A stretch of DNA of 64,000 bases from HyVt-105 sp049975425 (GTDB lineage: Bacteria; Bacteroidota; Bacteroidia; Bacteroidales; VadinHA17). A program made the translations under genes and the position numbers. The notes beneath the pieces are model-generated. The model was not told the DNA's origin. It was given only the letters and a program-made list of their open reading frames with translations, and ran no database searches. This document shows, one piece after another, positions 44,701-52,600 of the stretch. The stretch's first letter is position 1, and each line of letters starts with the position of its first letter. Location: NCBI GenBank assembly GCA_049975425.1, contig JBNGDI010000006.1:48193-112192 (forward strand), in the 5' to 3' direction.

Positions 44701-45626
44701 GTGACGGTATGGGTCGGAGGCAGGGAGGAAGAAGGGACTGAAGGAACCTCCAGTCCTTCTCCGGCCTGGTCGGTAATAAAATACACCGCTTCCGTGGCAT
44801 ACAGGTGAGGGTGGTGGATGAATTCCTTTCTCAGGGTGTCGTAATGCCAGTCGCCGGGGCCCTTCCCGTAAAACAGCAGGTAATCGCCCTGATTGAAAAT
44901 GCCGTCGCTTCCTTTCTCAAACCAGATGGCATTTTCTTCCAGGTCGTCGGTTTTCGGGGCATCGTTTTCTTCCGGAAGCATGGCGCCTCCCTTTCCGAAT
45001 ATCCTCACCTGCGAGGGGTCGGAGAATCCCAGTTCCGTTAACTGATTGTATGTGATCCGGTAAATTCCGTCCCGATCTACTTTCATACGGTACCAGAGTC
45101 CGCTTGCCAGTAAGGAATTTGAAGCATAGGAATGGCTTTTCTTCTTTTTTGTGGCAGGCAACAAACTGGTTGATTCCCTGATTACCAGGCTGTAGCTGAC
45201 CATTTTTTCCGGTTGGCCGGTGGAAGGATTCATCCTGTAGGGATAGACCCTGACGACAAGAACACGTTCTTTTCCTGAAGTAAGCAGCCGGTGGGTTATT
45301 GACGGTTTTTCTGGTAACCAGGCAGGAAATGCCACCCCGTATTTTTCCTCAGGGCCAAAGGGTTTGTATTCCGCACCGGCCAGCCTGACATCTGCAGATG
45401 AACCATTGCTCCACTTTACCTGTTCAATGCAATAAGGCAGGAGACCCTTCGTTTCATCGTAAACAGCGTTTTCAAAGAATAGCAGTCGCTGACCGGAGAA
45501 TGAAGTGTCGCCCGGTGCCGGCACTGAGGTACCCCAGCGGATGCATTGGTGGATGATCCTTACCTGTGACCGGCCCGCTATGGACATTAACAGGAGCAAA
45601 AACATGCATGCCAGGCGGATTTTCAT
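41793..45626 (-). CDS. porU: Type IX secretion system sortase PorU (C25 gingipain-like)
   Basis: 1277 residues. Signal peptide (about 1-20), N-terminal beta-rich region, then the peptidase C25 caspase-like domain (about 545-900) with the catalytic His in MNYTGHGNDRG (about 775) and the Cys in ITATCEFGRFDD (about 812). C-terminal Ig-like domains end in a FlgD/T9SS-type fold (NYPNPLTDHTTF ... GQLVKTLQTR ... GIYVYTIRV). PorU cleaves the C-terminal signal of T9SS cargo and attaches it to lipopolysaccharide. Both catalytic residues are present. It is divergent from the PorP-like gene. Confidence 0.95.
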   Translation of the reverse strand: MKIRLACMFLLLLMSIAGRSQVRIIHQCIRWGTSVPAPGDTSFSGQRLLFFENAVYDETKGLLPYCIEQVKWSNGSSADVRLAGAEYKPFGPEEKYGVAFPAWLPEKPSITHRLLTSGKERVLVVRVYPYRMNPSTGQPEKMVSYSLVIRESTSLLPATKKKKSHSYASNSLLASGLWYRMKVDRDGIYRITYNQLTELGFSDPSQVRIFGKGGAMLPEENDAPKTDDLEENAIWFEKGSDGIFNQGDYLLFYGKGPGDWHYDTLRKEFIHHPHLYATEAVYFITDQAGEGLEVPSVPSSSLPPTHTVTTFDDYRIHESDVQNLIHSGRQWLEPMSIINPKHLSFSFPNLHTAIPVRVSAQLAARSSASTGFTVSVNDTELFSVPIGAVNMGSYTSDYAKENEGSASLTVSQDEVTVTLRYHHQGITSSACWIDWIRVNAVRELIMTGDQMHFRNTRTAGPDEVSRFILSEAASGLSVWDITQPTLPVRMEGTFSDNQFLFTAETPEIKEYIAFRQENFHEPVIETTPLPNQNLHGSPPADLVIVSHPGFLAYAQDLADHRRTHDGLRVLVVTPEQIYHEFSSGMPDVSAIRNFMKMLYDRAAGPDELPRYLLLFGDGSYDNRSSDPGNPSFILTYQSSNSFSPTQSFATDDFFGMLDDDEGGSSGLLDIGIGRLPVSTPEEARAVVEKIIGYDSMSRAGNWRNILCFIGDDEDYNIHMRDADILATYIDTTYRVFNINKIYLDAYPQVSTPNGQRYPEVNEAINRQMEKGALIMNYTGHGNDRGLAHEAILGKNDIGSWSNEDRLPLFITATCEFGRFDDVEKTLAGEFSKRTSAGEMVLLNPLGGGIALLTTTRLVYSSPNFVLNRNFYRYVFEREAGGSYPRLGDVLKHTKNASGSSINNRNFILLGDPSMRLAVPELQVITEEINEQPLAFPPDTLNALELVTVSGYLADAAGNELTGFEGILHTTVYDKEREVETLDNDGFGPMSFHVRNNVLYKGKATIENGRFSFSFIVPRDIAYEPGPGRISYYAVGREEDAKGACHEVIIGGFAHVEQPDTEGPEIQLYMNDVNFFPGGITDENPLLLALVSDSSGINTTGTGIGHDIIAQLDNDQNIMVLNDYYEADTDSYRSGRIRYRLSELEEGKHRISLKVWDVYNNSSTANLEFVVASSARLALEKIFNYPNPLTDHTTFSFEHNRPGTEMEVLIRIFSLSGQLVKTLQTRVFPQGYREEPFEWNGLDENGYTIGRGIYVYTIRVSTPEGETAQMSSKLVILR

Positions 45627-45741
45627 TATTCCAGCAATTACCCGATCAGCGGCAGAATTGAACAGTTCGTTTCAGGATATAAAAATATACATTTTCTAAC
45701 GAGGAGAAATTTAAATATATTGTAGTCCTTATTAACGATAT

Positions 45742-46761
45742 GTGATCGCTTTCCGGAATTATAAATATACGAAACCTGCGATAGGGTGGATATGCCTGGT
45801 CATATGCCTTACCCTGTTGGCCGGTGAAACGAGTGGCCAGGATCCCGGTTTTTCACAATTGTATGCCAGCCCCATTTTTCTGAATCCTGCTTTTGCAGGA
45901 AACAGGGACAAGCCAAGGGCTGCTCTGTTTTACCGTCAGCAGGGTCCCGGGTTTCAGATGAAATACCTGAGTTTCGGGGTGGCTTATGATCAGCCGGTGG
46001 AATGGGCTCACGGCGGAGCAGGGCTTATGATATGGAGCGATCACCAGGGTTCGGGCACCATACGGCGTACCAGTGCCGATGCTATGTATTCATATCATCT
46101 GCAGGTATCGGAAGAATGGTTCATTGATGCAGGCTTTCAGGTTTCCTGGATCCAGAAAAAAGTGGTTTCAGAAGGACTGGTGCTTCCCGATATGATCGAT
46201 CCCGGAAGCGGAAATCTGCTGCCTACCGGGGAGAGTATGCTGGATTACAGCCTGGGATTTGTTGATTTTTCCACAGGTTTTATGGCTTATTATCGAGACT
46301 TTTTCGGGGGGGTGTCTGTGCATCATCTGACAGAGCCCAACGAGTCGTTTTCAGAAAACATGCGTGTGCCACTTTACAGGAAATATTCGGTGCAGGCCGG
46401 GATGGCCTTTTATGCAGGGGGCAGAAGGGATTTCCCCACCACCTGGGTGTTCACCCCACATTTATTGCTGCAGAAACAATATCAGGCCTGGCTGATTACC
46501 TGGGGCCTGAACCTGAGCAGGGAACATTGGGTAGCCGGATTGCGTGTGCGGCAGGATAGGTTAAAGAGTCCTGATGCATTGATTATCCTGGCAGGTATTT
46601 CCCTGCATGACTGGGATATTGCCTACAGTATTGATCTGGAAATGCCACGGGAAGGAATGGTCAGACCGTTTACTGGTGGGCACGAGGTGTCGCTGATATG
46701 GAATTTTTTCCTTCCGGAAAAAAGAAGACGCATCAGGGCAATAAAATGTCCCCGTATTTAG
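45742..46761 (+). CDS. PorP/SprF-family type IX secretion outer-membrane protein
   Basis: 339 residues from GTG at 45742; an in-frame stop just upstream excludes a longer start. Signal peptide (about 15-32), then the family hallmark QDPGFSQLYASPIFLNPAFA with the asparagine-rich start, a beta-barrel pattern of alternating strands, and the basic C-terminus IRAIKCPRI typical of PorP/SprF. PorP partners PorK/N and PorE; SprF paralogues serve single adhesins. The location between porU and gldJ, not beside a large adhesin, favours a core role, but which paralogue it is cannot be settled. Confidence 0.85.
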   Translation: MIAFRNYKYTKPAIGWICLVICLTLLAGETSGQDPGFSQLYASPIFLNPAFAGNRDKPRAALFYRQQGPGFQMKYLSFGVAYDQPVEWAHGGAGLMIWSDHQGSGTIRRTSADAMYSYHLQVSEEWFIDAGFQVSWIQKKVVSEGLVLPDMIDPGSGNLLPTGESMLDYSLGFVDFSTGFMAYYRDFFGGVSVHHLTEPNESFSENMRVPLYRKYSVQAGMAFYAGGRRDFPTTWVFTPHLLLQKQYQAWLITWGLNLSREHWVAGLRVRQDRLKSPDALIILAGISLHDWDIAYSIDLEMPREGMVRPFTGGHEVSLIWNFFLPEKRRRIRAIKCPRI

Positions 46762-46775
46762 TTATTTATGATAAA

Positions 46776-46808
46776 TTTGTTCAGGAAAATAAAAAATCAT
46801 TATATTTG
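46776..46808 (+). promoter_or_regulatory. Bacteroidota promoter (TTTG, 21 bases, TATATTTG) for gldJ
   Basis: TTTG at 46776-46779 and TATATTTG at 46801-46808 match the -33/-7 consensus. The gldJ ATG is 28 bases downstream. gldJ therefore seems to be expressed separately from the PorP-like gene before it. Confidence 0.75.
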
Positions 46809-46836
46809 ATCAGGAATGCCGTAAAGTATACCAATT

Positions 46837-48327
46837 ATGAGACTGAAAATGAAATTTTTACCTGTCCTGGTTGTCGTGTCCGTGGCTTTTACTTCCTGCG
46901 GGATTTTCGGAGGTGGCGACAGGGACACTTCACCTACCACAGGATGGAACTACAATGATCCTGAAAACGGCGGATTTGAAGTGGTGACCGGATATGAACA
47001 GGCCACCGGACCCGGCCTGGTATTCATTGAAGGAGGAACTTTTACGATGGGACGGGTGGAACAGGATCTGACATACGACTGGAACAATGTTCCGAGACGG
47101 GTAACCGTATCGTCCTATTACATGGATGAAACCGAGATCAGGAATGTGGATTACCGGGAGTATCTTTACTGGATAAGCCGGGTATATGTGGATTATCCGC
47201 AGGTTTACCGGAATGCTTTGCCTGATACACTGGTGTGGAGAAGTCCTATGGCCTATAACGAACCTTATGTCCAGTATTATTTCCGGCATCCCTCCTACAA
47301 TGATTATCCCGTTGTGGGGGTAACCTGGGTGCAGGCCAATGACTACTGCCAGTGGAGAACCGACAGGGTTAATGAAATGCTTCTGATAGAACAGGGAATA
47401 CTGAATCCCAATCCGAATCAGATCAATGAAGATAATTTCAATACGGAAGCATATCTGGCCGGTCAGTATGAAGGTCTTGTCAACCAGAACCTTCCAAGCC
47501 TGGATCCCAACCAGGAAGAACGCCGGGTGAGGCTGGAAGACGGAATTCTGCTACCGAGATACAGACTTCCCACGGAAGCTGAATGGGAATATGCGGCATT
47601 TGCACTGATTGGCAATACCTATGAAGAAAGATTGTATGAACGCAGGATTTATCCCTGGGACGGACACAATGTCAGAAATCCGAGAAAGAAAGTGCGAGGT
47701 CAGTTTATGGCCAATTTTGTAAGAGGCAAGGGCGACTTTATGGGACTGGCCGGAAACCTGAACGACAACGCTTCCATAACCGCACCCGTTACCAGCTACT
47801 GGCCCAATGATTACGGTCTTTATTGTATGGCAGGAAACGTCAATGAATGGGTGGAAGATGTTTACCGGCCTGCCTCATTTCAGGATTTTGACGCTCTGAA
47901 TCCGTTCAGGGGTAATGTGTTCCAGACACTGGTTCGTGACGAGGAAGGGAATTTGGCAGAGAAAGACAGCCTGGGTCGTTTGCGTTACCGTGAAGTTACA
48001 CCCGAAGAAGTGGCTGACAGGTATAATTACCAGAAAGCCGATTACCGGAATTACAATGACGGAGACCTCCAATCACGGCTGGTGGAAGGGAATGAATGGA
48101 TCGGGGTAGAAGCTGCACCCAGAACCGATGAGATGTATGTTCAGGAAGAAGACGATTTTAACTCGCTGATCAGCGACAGGGCACGTGTATACAAAGGAGG
48201 ATCGTGGAGAGACCGTGCTTACTGGCTGAGTCCTGGAACACGCCGTTTTCTTGATCAGGAAAGTGCAAGGGCCGATATTGGTTTCCGATGTGCCATGACA
48301 CGTGTGGGCAGCCCCGGTGGTTTCTGA
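46837..48327 (+). CDS. gldJ: Gliding motility/T9SS lipoprotein GldJ (SUMF1-fold)
   Basis: 496 residues. Lipoprotein signal with lipobox AFTSC (Cys near 21). The rest is a formylglycine-generating-enzyme-like fold: VFIEGGTFTMGRVEQD, VSSYYMDETEIRNVDYREYL, YRLPTEAEWEYAA, MAGNVNEWVEDVYRP and a C-terminal GGSWRDRAYWLSPGTRR. Catalytic cysteines of true FGE enzymes are not evident, as in GldJ and GldK/PorK. I prefer GldJ because murF follows and porU lies close by, which is the gldJ neighbourhood known from Flavobacterium. GldJ stabilises the GldK ring of the T9SS. PorK is the main alternative. Confidence 0.82.
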   Translation: MRLKMKFLPVLVVVSVAFTSCGIFGGGDRDTSPTTGWNYNDPENGGFEVVTGYEQATGPGLVFIEGGTFTMGRVEQDLTYDWNNVPRRVTVSSYYMDETEIRNVDYREYLYWISRVYVDYPQVYRNALPDTLVWRSPMAYNEPYVQYYFRHPSYNDYPVVGVTWVQANDYCQWRTDRVNEMLLIEQGILNPNPNQINEDNFNTEAYLAGQYEGLVNQNLPSLDPNQEERRVRLEDGILLPRYRLPTEAEWEYAAFALIGNTYEERLYERRIYPWDGHNVRNPRKKVRGQFMANFVRGKGDFMGLAGNLNDNASITAPVTSYWPNDYGLYCMAGNVNEWVEDVYRPASFQDFDALNPFRGNVFQTLVRDEEGNLAEKDSLGRLRYREVTPEEVADRYNYQKADYRNYNDGDLQSRLVEGNEWIGVEAAPRTDEMYVQEEDDFNSLISDRARVYKGGSWRDRAYWLSPGTRRFLDQESARADIGFRCAMTRVGSPGGF

Positions 48328-48350
48328 AAACATGCCTTTTGAAAATACAT

Positions 48351-48383
48351 AAAAAAACCTCATTCTGCGGATGGGGTTTTTTT
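48351..48383 (+). terminator. Strong rho-independent terminator after gldJ
   Basis: AAAAAAACCTCAT (48351-48363) pairs with ATGGGGTTTTTTT (48371-48383) around a 7-base loop: 13 pairs including one T-G. The T tract continues as TTTTTTTG. murF starts only 14 bases later, so its transcript must start within or read through this element. Confidence 0.9.
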
Positions 48384-48396
48384 GTTTCTTTGCATT

Positions 48397-49728
48397 ATGA
48401 ACCGCCCTGTCAGCATTTCTGAAATATTCGAAATATTTCTCAGCCATCGTGACATTACCACCGATTCGCGTAACGTCAGGAAAGGATCCATATATTTTGC
48501 CCTGAAAGGGGAACGTTTAGACGGAAACCGTTTTGCAGAGGAAGCACTGGAGAAAGGGGCTTCTTATGCTGTGGTCGATGATCCTGCCCTGAGCTACCGT
48601 AGGGGATGTCTTCTTGTATCCAATGCATTGCTGGCTCTTCATGAACTGGCCCGGATGTACAGGAAGCGGTTCAATATTCCGGTAATAGGGCTGACCGGAT
48701 CGAACGGAAAGACCACAACCAAGGAACTGATCCGGGCCGTGCTGGGCATCAAATATCGTGTGACCGCCACGCAGGGAAATCTCAATAACCACATCGGAGT
48801 GCCTTTGACTGTTTTGCGGTGGGGAGAAGATACAGAAATGGCGGTGGTGGAAATGGGAGCCAATCATCCCGGCGAAATCAGGCAGTTATGTGGGCTGACA
48901 GAACCTACCCATGGCATAATAACCAATATCGGCAAGGCACATCTGGAAGGTTTCGGCGGTATGGAAAATGTACGCAGGGCGAAAAAGGAGATGTACGACT
49001 GGCTGGAGGATCATGGAGGAATGGTTTTCAGAAACTCGCTGGAAACTTCTCTGGTAACCCTTCCCTTTCCCTCCGGCAGATTGATTACATATGGAGGGGC
49101 TGCCGACCAGGTGACGGGAGAGCTGGTTTCTGCCGATCCGTTTCTTGCAATCAGGATCCATATCCGGGATAAAGAAGGAAAGGTCAAAACGCTGAGCCTC
49201 CATACCCGTCTGGCGGGATCGTATAATTTTCATAATGTGCTTACGGCGGTTCAGGTAGGATTGTTTTTCGGGGTGGCCCCGGAAGAGATTGGCCGGGCAT
49301 TAGAATCGGTTGAGCCGGCGAATCACCGTTCACAGATTATTCAACTGGGAAAGTACCGGCTTTTTTTCGATGCCTACAACGCCAATCCAACCAGTATGAT
49401 GCTGGCACTGAAGGATTTTTCCGGCATCAGAGCTGAGGCAAAGACCGTGATCCTGGGCGATATGCTGGAACTTGGAGAAACGGAGGATGATGAGCATATG
49501 AAAATCATAGAATTCCTTCAGGCACAGCAGATTCGCAGGGTGTTGCTGGCAGGTCCCGTATTCAGCCGTGTAAATCCTGTGGCGGAATACAGCACTTTCC
49601 CCGATACGGAAAGTATGATCGCCTGGCTGCGGAATAACCCCCTGCCTCCTACTTTTATTTTTGTCAAGGGGTCAAGGGGAATGCATCTGGAAAAAGTAAA
49701 AGCATATTTTGAAAGCATAACGCGATAA
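48397..49728 (+). CDS. murF: UDP-N-acetylmuramoyl-tripeptide--D-alanyl-D-alanine ligase
   Basis: 443 residues from the ATG at 48397 (MNRPVSISEIFEIFL); a TTG 15 bases upstream lies inside the terminator. Mur ligase family: N-terminal UDP-sugar-binding domain (about 1-90), ATP-binding GLTGSNGKTTTKEL, GANHPGEIRQLC, and the C-terminal DAYNANPTSMMLAL. It adds D-Ala-D-Ala to the UDP-MurNAc-tripeptide, the last cytoplasmic step of the peptidoglycan monomer. Linkage to gldJ is conserved among Bacteroidota. Confidence 0.95.
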   Translation: MNRPVSISEIFEIFLSHRDITTDSRNVRKGSIYFALKGERLDGNRFAEEALEKGASYAVVDDPALSYRRGCLLVSNALLALHELARMYRKRFNIPVIGLTGSNGKTTTKELIRAVLGIKYRVTATQGNLNNHIGVPLTVLRWGEDTEMAVVEMGANHPGEIRQLCGLTEPTHGIITNIGKAHLEGFGGMENVRRAKKEMYDWLEDHGGMVFRNSLETSLVTLPFPSGRLITYGGAADQVTGELVSADPFLAIRIHIRDKEGKVKTLSLHTRLAGSYNFHNVLTAVQVGLFFGVAPEEIGRALESVEPANHRSQIIQLGKYRLFFDAYNANPTSMMLALKDFSGIRAEAKTVILGDMLELGETEDDEHMKIIEFLQAQQIRRVLLAGPVFSRVNPVAEYSTFPDTESMIAWLRNNPLPPTFIFVKGSRGMHLEKVKAYFESITR

Positions 49729-49756
49729 CGATCCTGTACCTGTTATTTCCCGGTTC

Positions 49757-51079
49757 ATGGAGAGAGAGACCAAACGTAAGCTCGTTCATATTGGTATGGT
49801 GGGATGGGCCTTTCTGATAGGAAGGATTCCTCCCGTTTTCATTTCAGGCCTGGCCCTTGCGGCATTGTTTTTCAATCTTTTTATACTGCCCCGCATTACA
49901 GGAAGGGCTCTCGAACGGAAAGAGGAGCGGGCCCTTGGCTTCTCCCCCGGAATGATCGCTTACCCTGCCGTTGTTTTCTTACTCAGCCTGATCTTTTTTC
50001 ACAGTCAGGTTTTTCTGGCTGTTGCATGGGGAGCCATGGCTTTTGGTGATGGTTTTGCCACAGTGGTGGGGAAAAAATACGGACGGCATCAGGTGGTCAG
50101 TTTGTCTGGTAAAACATGGGAGGGAACCCTGGCTTTTGTTGTGGCCGGAATCGCCGGGACGGTTGTTCTGGTCTTTTCCCTGCCGTCAGAAGTGCAGCTG
50201 GGTTTGCCGGCAGGGGTTTGGATGGTAGTGATTGTACTGGCCATCCTTCTTTCTGCTGTATCGGAAATCCTGCGCGGTACCGTGAACGACAATATTATGG
50301 TTCCTCTAACGGCTGCATTTACGGCTTTTTTTGCAGTAAAAATATTTTTGTCGGGACAGTTTATTGTTCCCGGAAACTGGTGGGTGGGACTGGTATTTGT
50401 TGTTCTTCTTGTTGCCCTCAGTTACCTGTCGGGCCGGTTTGACCTGAAGGGTGCGATAACAGGAGGCGGAATTACCGCCCTGGTTTTTCTGGGTGGGGGT
50501 ATGGCCGGATTGTTGTTCCTGTTTATTTTCGTTGTGGGAGGGGTTGCCGGATCGGGCTGGAGAATCAGGGACAAGATAAATCTGGGGTTGGCTCAGGAAA
50601 ACAGGAACAGGCGCAGTGCCATTCATGTGGTGGCCAACGGGGGTGTACCGGCCGTGCTGGGCATCCTGGCATGGGTTTTTCCACTACAGCGTGATCTTTA
50701 CATGGGTATGACAGCTGCTGCCCTGGCCTCGGCACTGGCCGATACCTGGTCGTCGGAACTGGGAAATATTTATGGGAAAGGATTTGTCAATATAGTAAGC
50801 CTGCAGCCGGATATCCGGGGGCGTGACGGGGTAATCAGCCTGCAGGGAAGCCTGGCCGGTGTGGCGGGATCATGCGTTTTGGCCACTGCCTACTGGCTGT
50901 ATGCCGGATCGGTGTATGAATCATTTATTATCCTGTTGGCCGGAGTAATGGGGAATTTTCTTGATTCTGTGCTGGGGGCAACCCTGCAGCGGAGAGGATA
51001 CATGACGAATCATTCTGTTAATCTGGTAAATACCCTGTTTGCCGCCCTGCTTTTCATGTACCTTTATACAATAAAGTAA
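49757..51079 (+). CDS. VTE5-like (SEC59/DGK1) plus DUF92 (VTE6-like) fusion membrane protein
   Basis: 440 residues with about 11 hydrophobic helices. The first half (about 1-200) is a CTP-dependent lipid-kinase type: RKLVHIGMVGWAFLIGRIPP, MAFGDGFATVVGKKYG and GKTWEGTLAF. The second half (about 210-440) is DUF92: ASALADTWSSELGNIYGK and GNFLDSVLGATLQRRG. In plants the two activities, phytol kinase VTE5 and phytyl-phosphate kinase VTE6, are separate proteins. Here one polypeptide could phosphorylate an isoprenoid alcohol twice. The substrate is unknown. Its end overlaps the convergent thioesterase gene by 16 bases. Confidence 0.82.
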   Translation: MERETKRKLVHIGMVGWAFLIGRIPPVFISGLALAALFFNLFILPRITGRALERKEERALGFSPGMIAYPAVVFLLSLIFFHSQVFLAVAWGAMAFGDGFATVVGKKYGRHQVVSLSGKTWEGTLAFVVAGIAGTVVLVFSLPSEVQLGLPAGVWMVVIVLAILLSAVSEILRGTVNDNIMVPLTAAFTAFFAVKIFLSGQFIVPGNWWVGLVFVVLLVALSYLSGRFDLKGAITGGGITALVFLGGGMAGLLFLFIFVVGGVAGSGWRIRDKINLGLAQENRNRRSAIHVVANGGVPAVLGILAWVFPLQRDLYMGMTAAALASALADTWSSELGNIYGKGFVNIVSLQPDIRGRDGVISLQGSLAGVAGSCVLATAYWLYAGSVYESFIILLAGVMGNFLDSVLGATLQRRGYMTNHSVNLVNTLFAALLFMYLYTIK

Positions 51080-51486
51080 GCCTGGTATTTTTCATTCAGT
51101 TCTTCGGGAATTCTAGCGGGCCGCTGATTGTTCATATTATAGAAAATTCCCTCCTGACGGGCACTGGCAGCCACTTCTTCTCCGATCATGATCTCTGCCT
51201 CGATGGTGAATTTGATATTCCCCAAATCGGTCATCCAGATTCTTCCCACGGGTTCATCAAATAATACAAGGGCTTTGCGGTAGTCGATTTCAGTGCGGGT
51301 AATAACGGGTGTAATGCCCTGATCGAACAGGGGACGCAAAGGAAAATGTTCGTTCAGCATCTGTAAACGAAGGTCTTCCAGCCAGCGGATATAGACAATG
51401 TTACTGACATGACGTGCCGAATCGATATCATACGTTCTGATCGGACAGGGTAACTGGGTCAGAAATGGCTTGATGGGAATTTCCAT
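51064..51486 (-). CDS. Acyl-CoA/acyl-ACP thioesterase, hot-dog (4HBT) fold
   Basis: 140 residues from the ATG at 51486; a TTG two codons upstream is not needed. The 4HBT pattern is YDIDSARHVSNIVYIRWLED, with the catalytic Asp and the H-V-x-N-x-x-Y helix; strands with RTEIDYRKALVLFDEP follow. It probably hydrolyses acyl-CoA or acyl-ACP; chain length is not predictable. It overlaps the convergent DUF92-fusion gene by 16 bases. Confidence 0.85.
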   Translation of the reverse strand: MEIPIKPFLTQLPCPIRTYDIDSARHVSNIVYIRWLEDLRLQMLNEHFPLRPLFDQGITPVITRTEIDYRKALVLFDEPVGRIWMTDLGNIKFTIEAEIMIGEEVAASARQEGIFYNMNNQRPARIPEELNEKYQAYFIV

Positions 51487-51550
51487 GGTCAACCGGTTTA
51501 AAATACCAAAGGTAAATCAGAACGGGAAAAAACCAAAGGGCAGTGTGTAA

Positions 51551-52600
51551 TTAGCTGGTTTCCCCCGGGAATTTCAATTCAGAAAATGTTTTCTTTTTTC
51601 TCAGGAAAAATTGTATCAGGATGCTACCCCGGTATATTTCAGCATGATCGTTGAGCCGATACCGGGCCAGCCACCGCTTTCTTTCGTTCCTGCAGTGTTT
51701 CAGTCGCCGCATGAACCCGCCGTACGCCCGGAACACGGCCAGGGCGTTTGCCGGCTGCCGCGTGAAAAGATATTTCAGGGCTGCCAGGGTATCCAGGCAG
51801 GTGCGAATGAATATGGTTAAGCCTCTTTTCCCCCGGGGCAGGTTTTTGCACAGGGTGAGCAGGTTATTCCTGAAGTTCAGGTATAACTTGTGCGGATGCT
51901 CGTTGGGAAGGGACCCTCCCCCTACATGGTATACGGTGGATAAGGGCTGGTAAATAATGCGGTATCCCATGTTTTTTATTCTCCAGCACAGGTCGATTTC
52001 CTCCATGTGAGCGAAAAACCGTTCGTCCAGTCCGCCGGCTTCCAGGTAAATGCTCCTTCTGACTGCCATGCAGGCACCGGTTGCCCAGAAAATGTCCCGT
52101 TCTTCATCATACTGTCCGGCATCGGACTCGATATGGTTTAAAATACGCCCGCGGCAGAAAGGATATCCCCACCGGTCGATAAAACCGCCTGCCGCTCCGG
52201 CATATTCAAAATGATCGCGCCGGTGCCAGGAACGGATACGCGGCATGCAGGCTGCCACGTCAGGATCATGCTCCAGCAGCCCGATCAGGGGGTCGAGCCA
52301 TCCCGGAGTGACTTCCACATCGGAATTCAGAAGAACAATGTATTCGGCCTCGGTGGCTTCAATGGCCCGGTTATATCCGGCGGCAAAACCGTAGTTTCTG
52401 GGGAAGGGGATGAGCCGGATACCGGGGAATGCCTTTTTCAGGAATTGAACAGATCCGTCGGATGAACCGTTGTCTGCCACTACCAGCTCTGTACCGGGCC
52501 TTGTAGTATATTTTATCAGCAGGGGAAGGAACTGATCGAGGTATTTTTTTCCGTTCCAGTTCAGGATGATGACGGCAGTATGGGGGTGGATATCTGTCAT
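51551..52600 (-). CDS. Family 2 glycosyltransferase (rhamnosyltransferase-like)
   Basis: 349 residues. GT-A fold with VIILNWNGKKYLDQFLPLL, VVADNGSSDGSV, VLLNSDVEVTPGWLDPL (DxD-like) and AHMEEIDLCWRIKNMGY near 215. A short hydrophobic or amphipathic C-terminal part may hold the membrane. It transfers an unidentified sugar, probably to a polyprenyl- or lipid-linked glycan. The start ATG overlaps the stop of the acyltransferase gene upstream by 4 bases, so this is one coupled unit with two LpxL-like genes. Confidence 0.88.
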   Translation of the reverse strand: MTDIHPHTAVIILNWNGKKYLDQFLPLLIKYTTRPGTELVVADNGSSDGSVQFLKKAFPGIRLIPFPRNYGFAAGYNRAIEATEAEYIVLLNSDVEVTPGWLDPLIGLLEHDPDVAACMPRIRSWHRRDHFEYAGAAGGFIDRWGYPFCRGRILNHIESDAGQYDEERDIFWATGACMAVRRSIYLEAGGLDERFFAHMEEIDLCWRIKNMGYRIIYQPLSTVYHVGGGSLPNEHPHKLYLNFRNNLLTLCKNLPRGKRGLTIFIRTCLDTLAALKYLFTRQPANALAVFRAYGGFMRRLKHCRNERKRWLARYRLNDHAEIYRGSILIQFFLRKKKTFSELKFPGETS

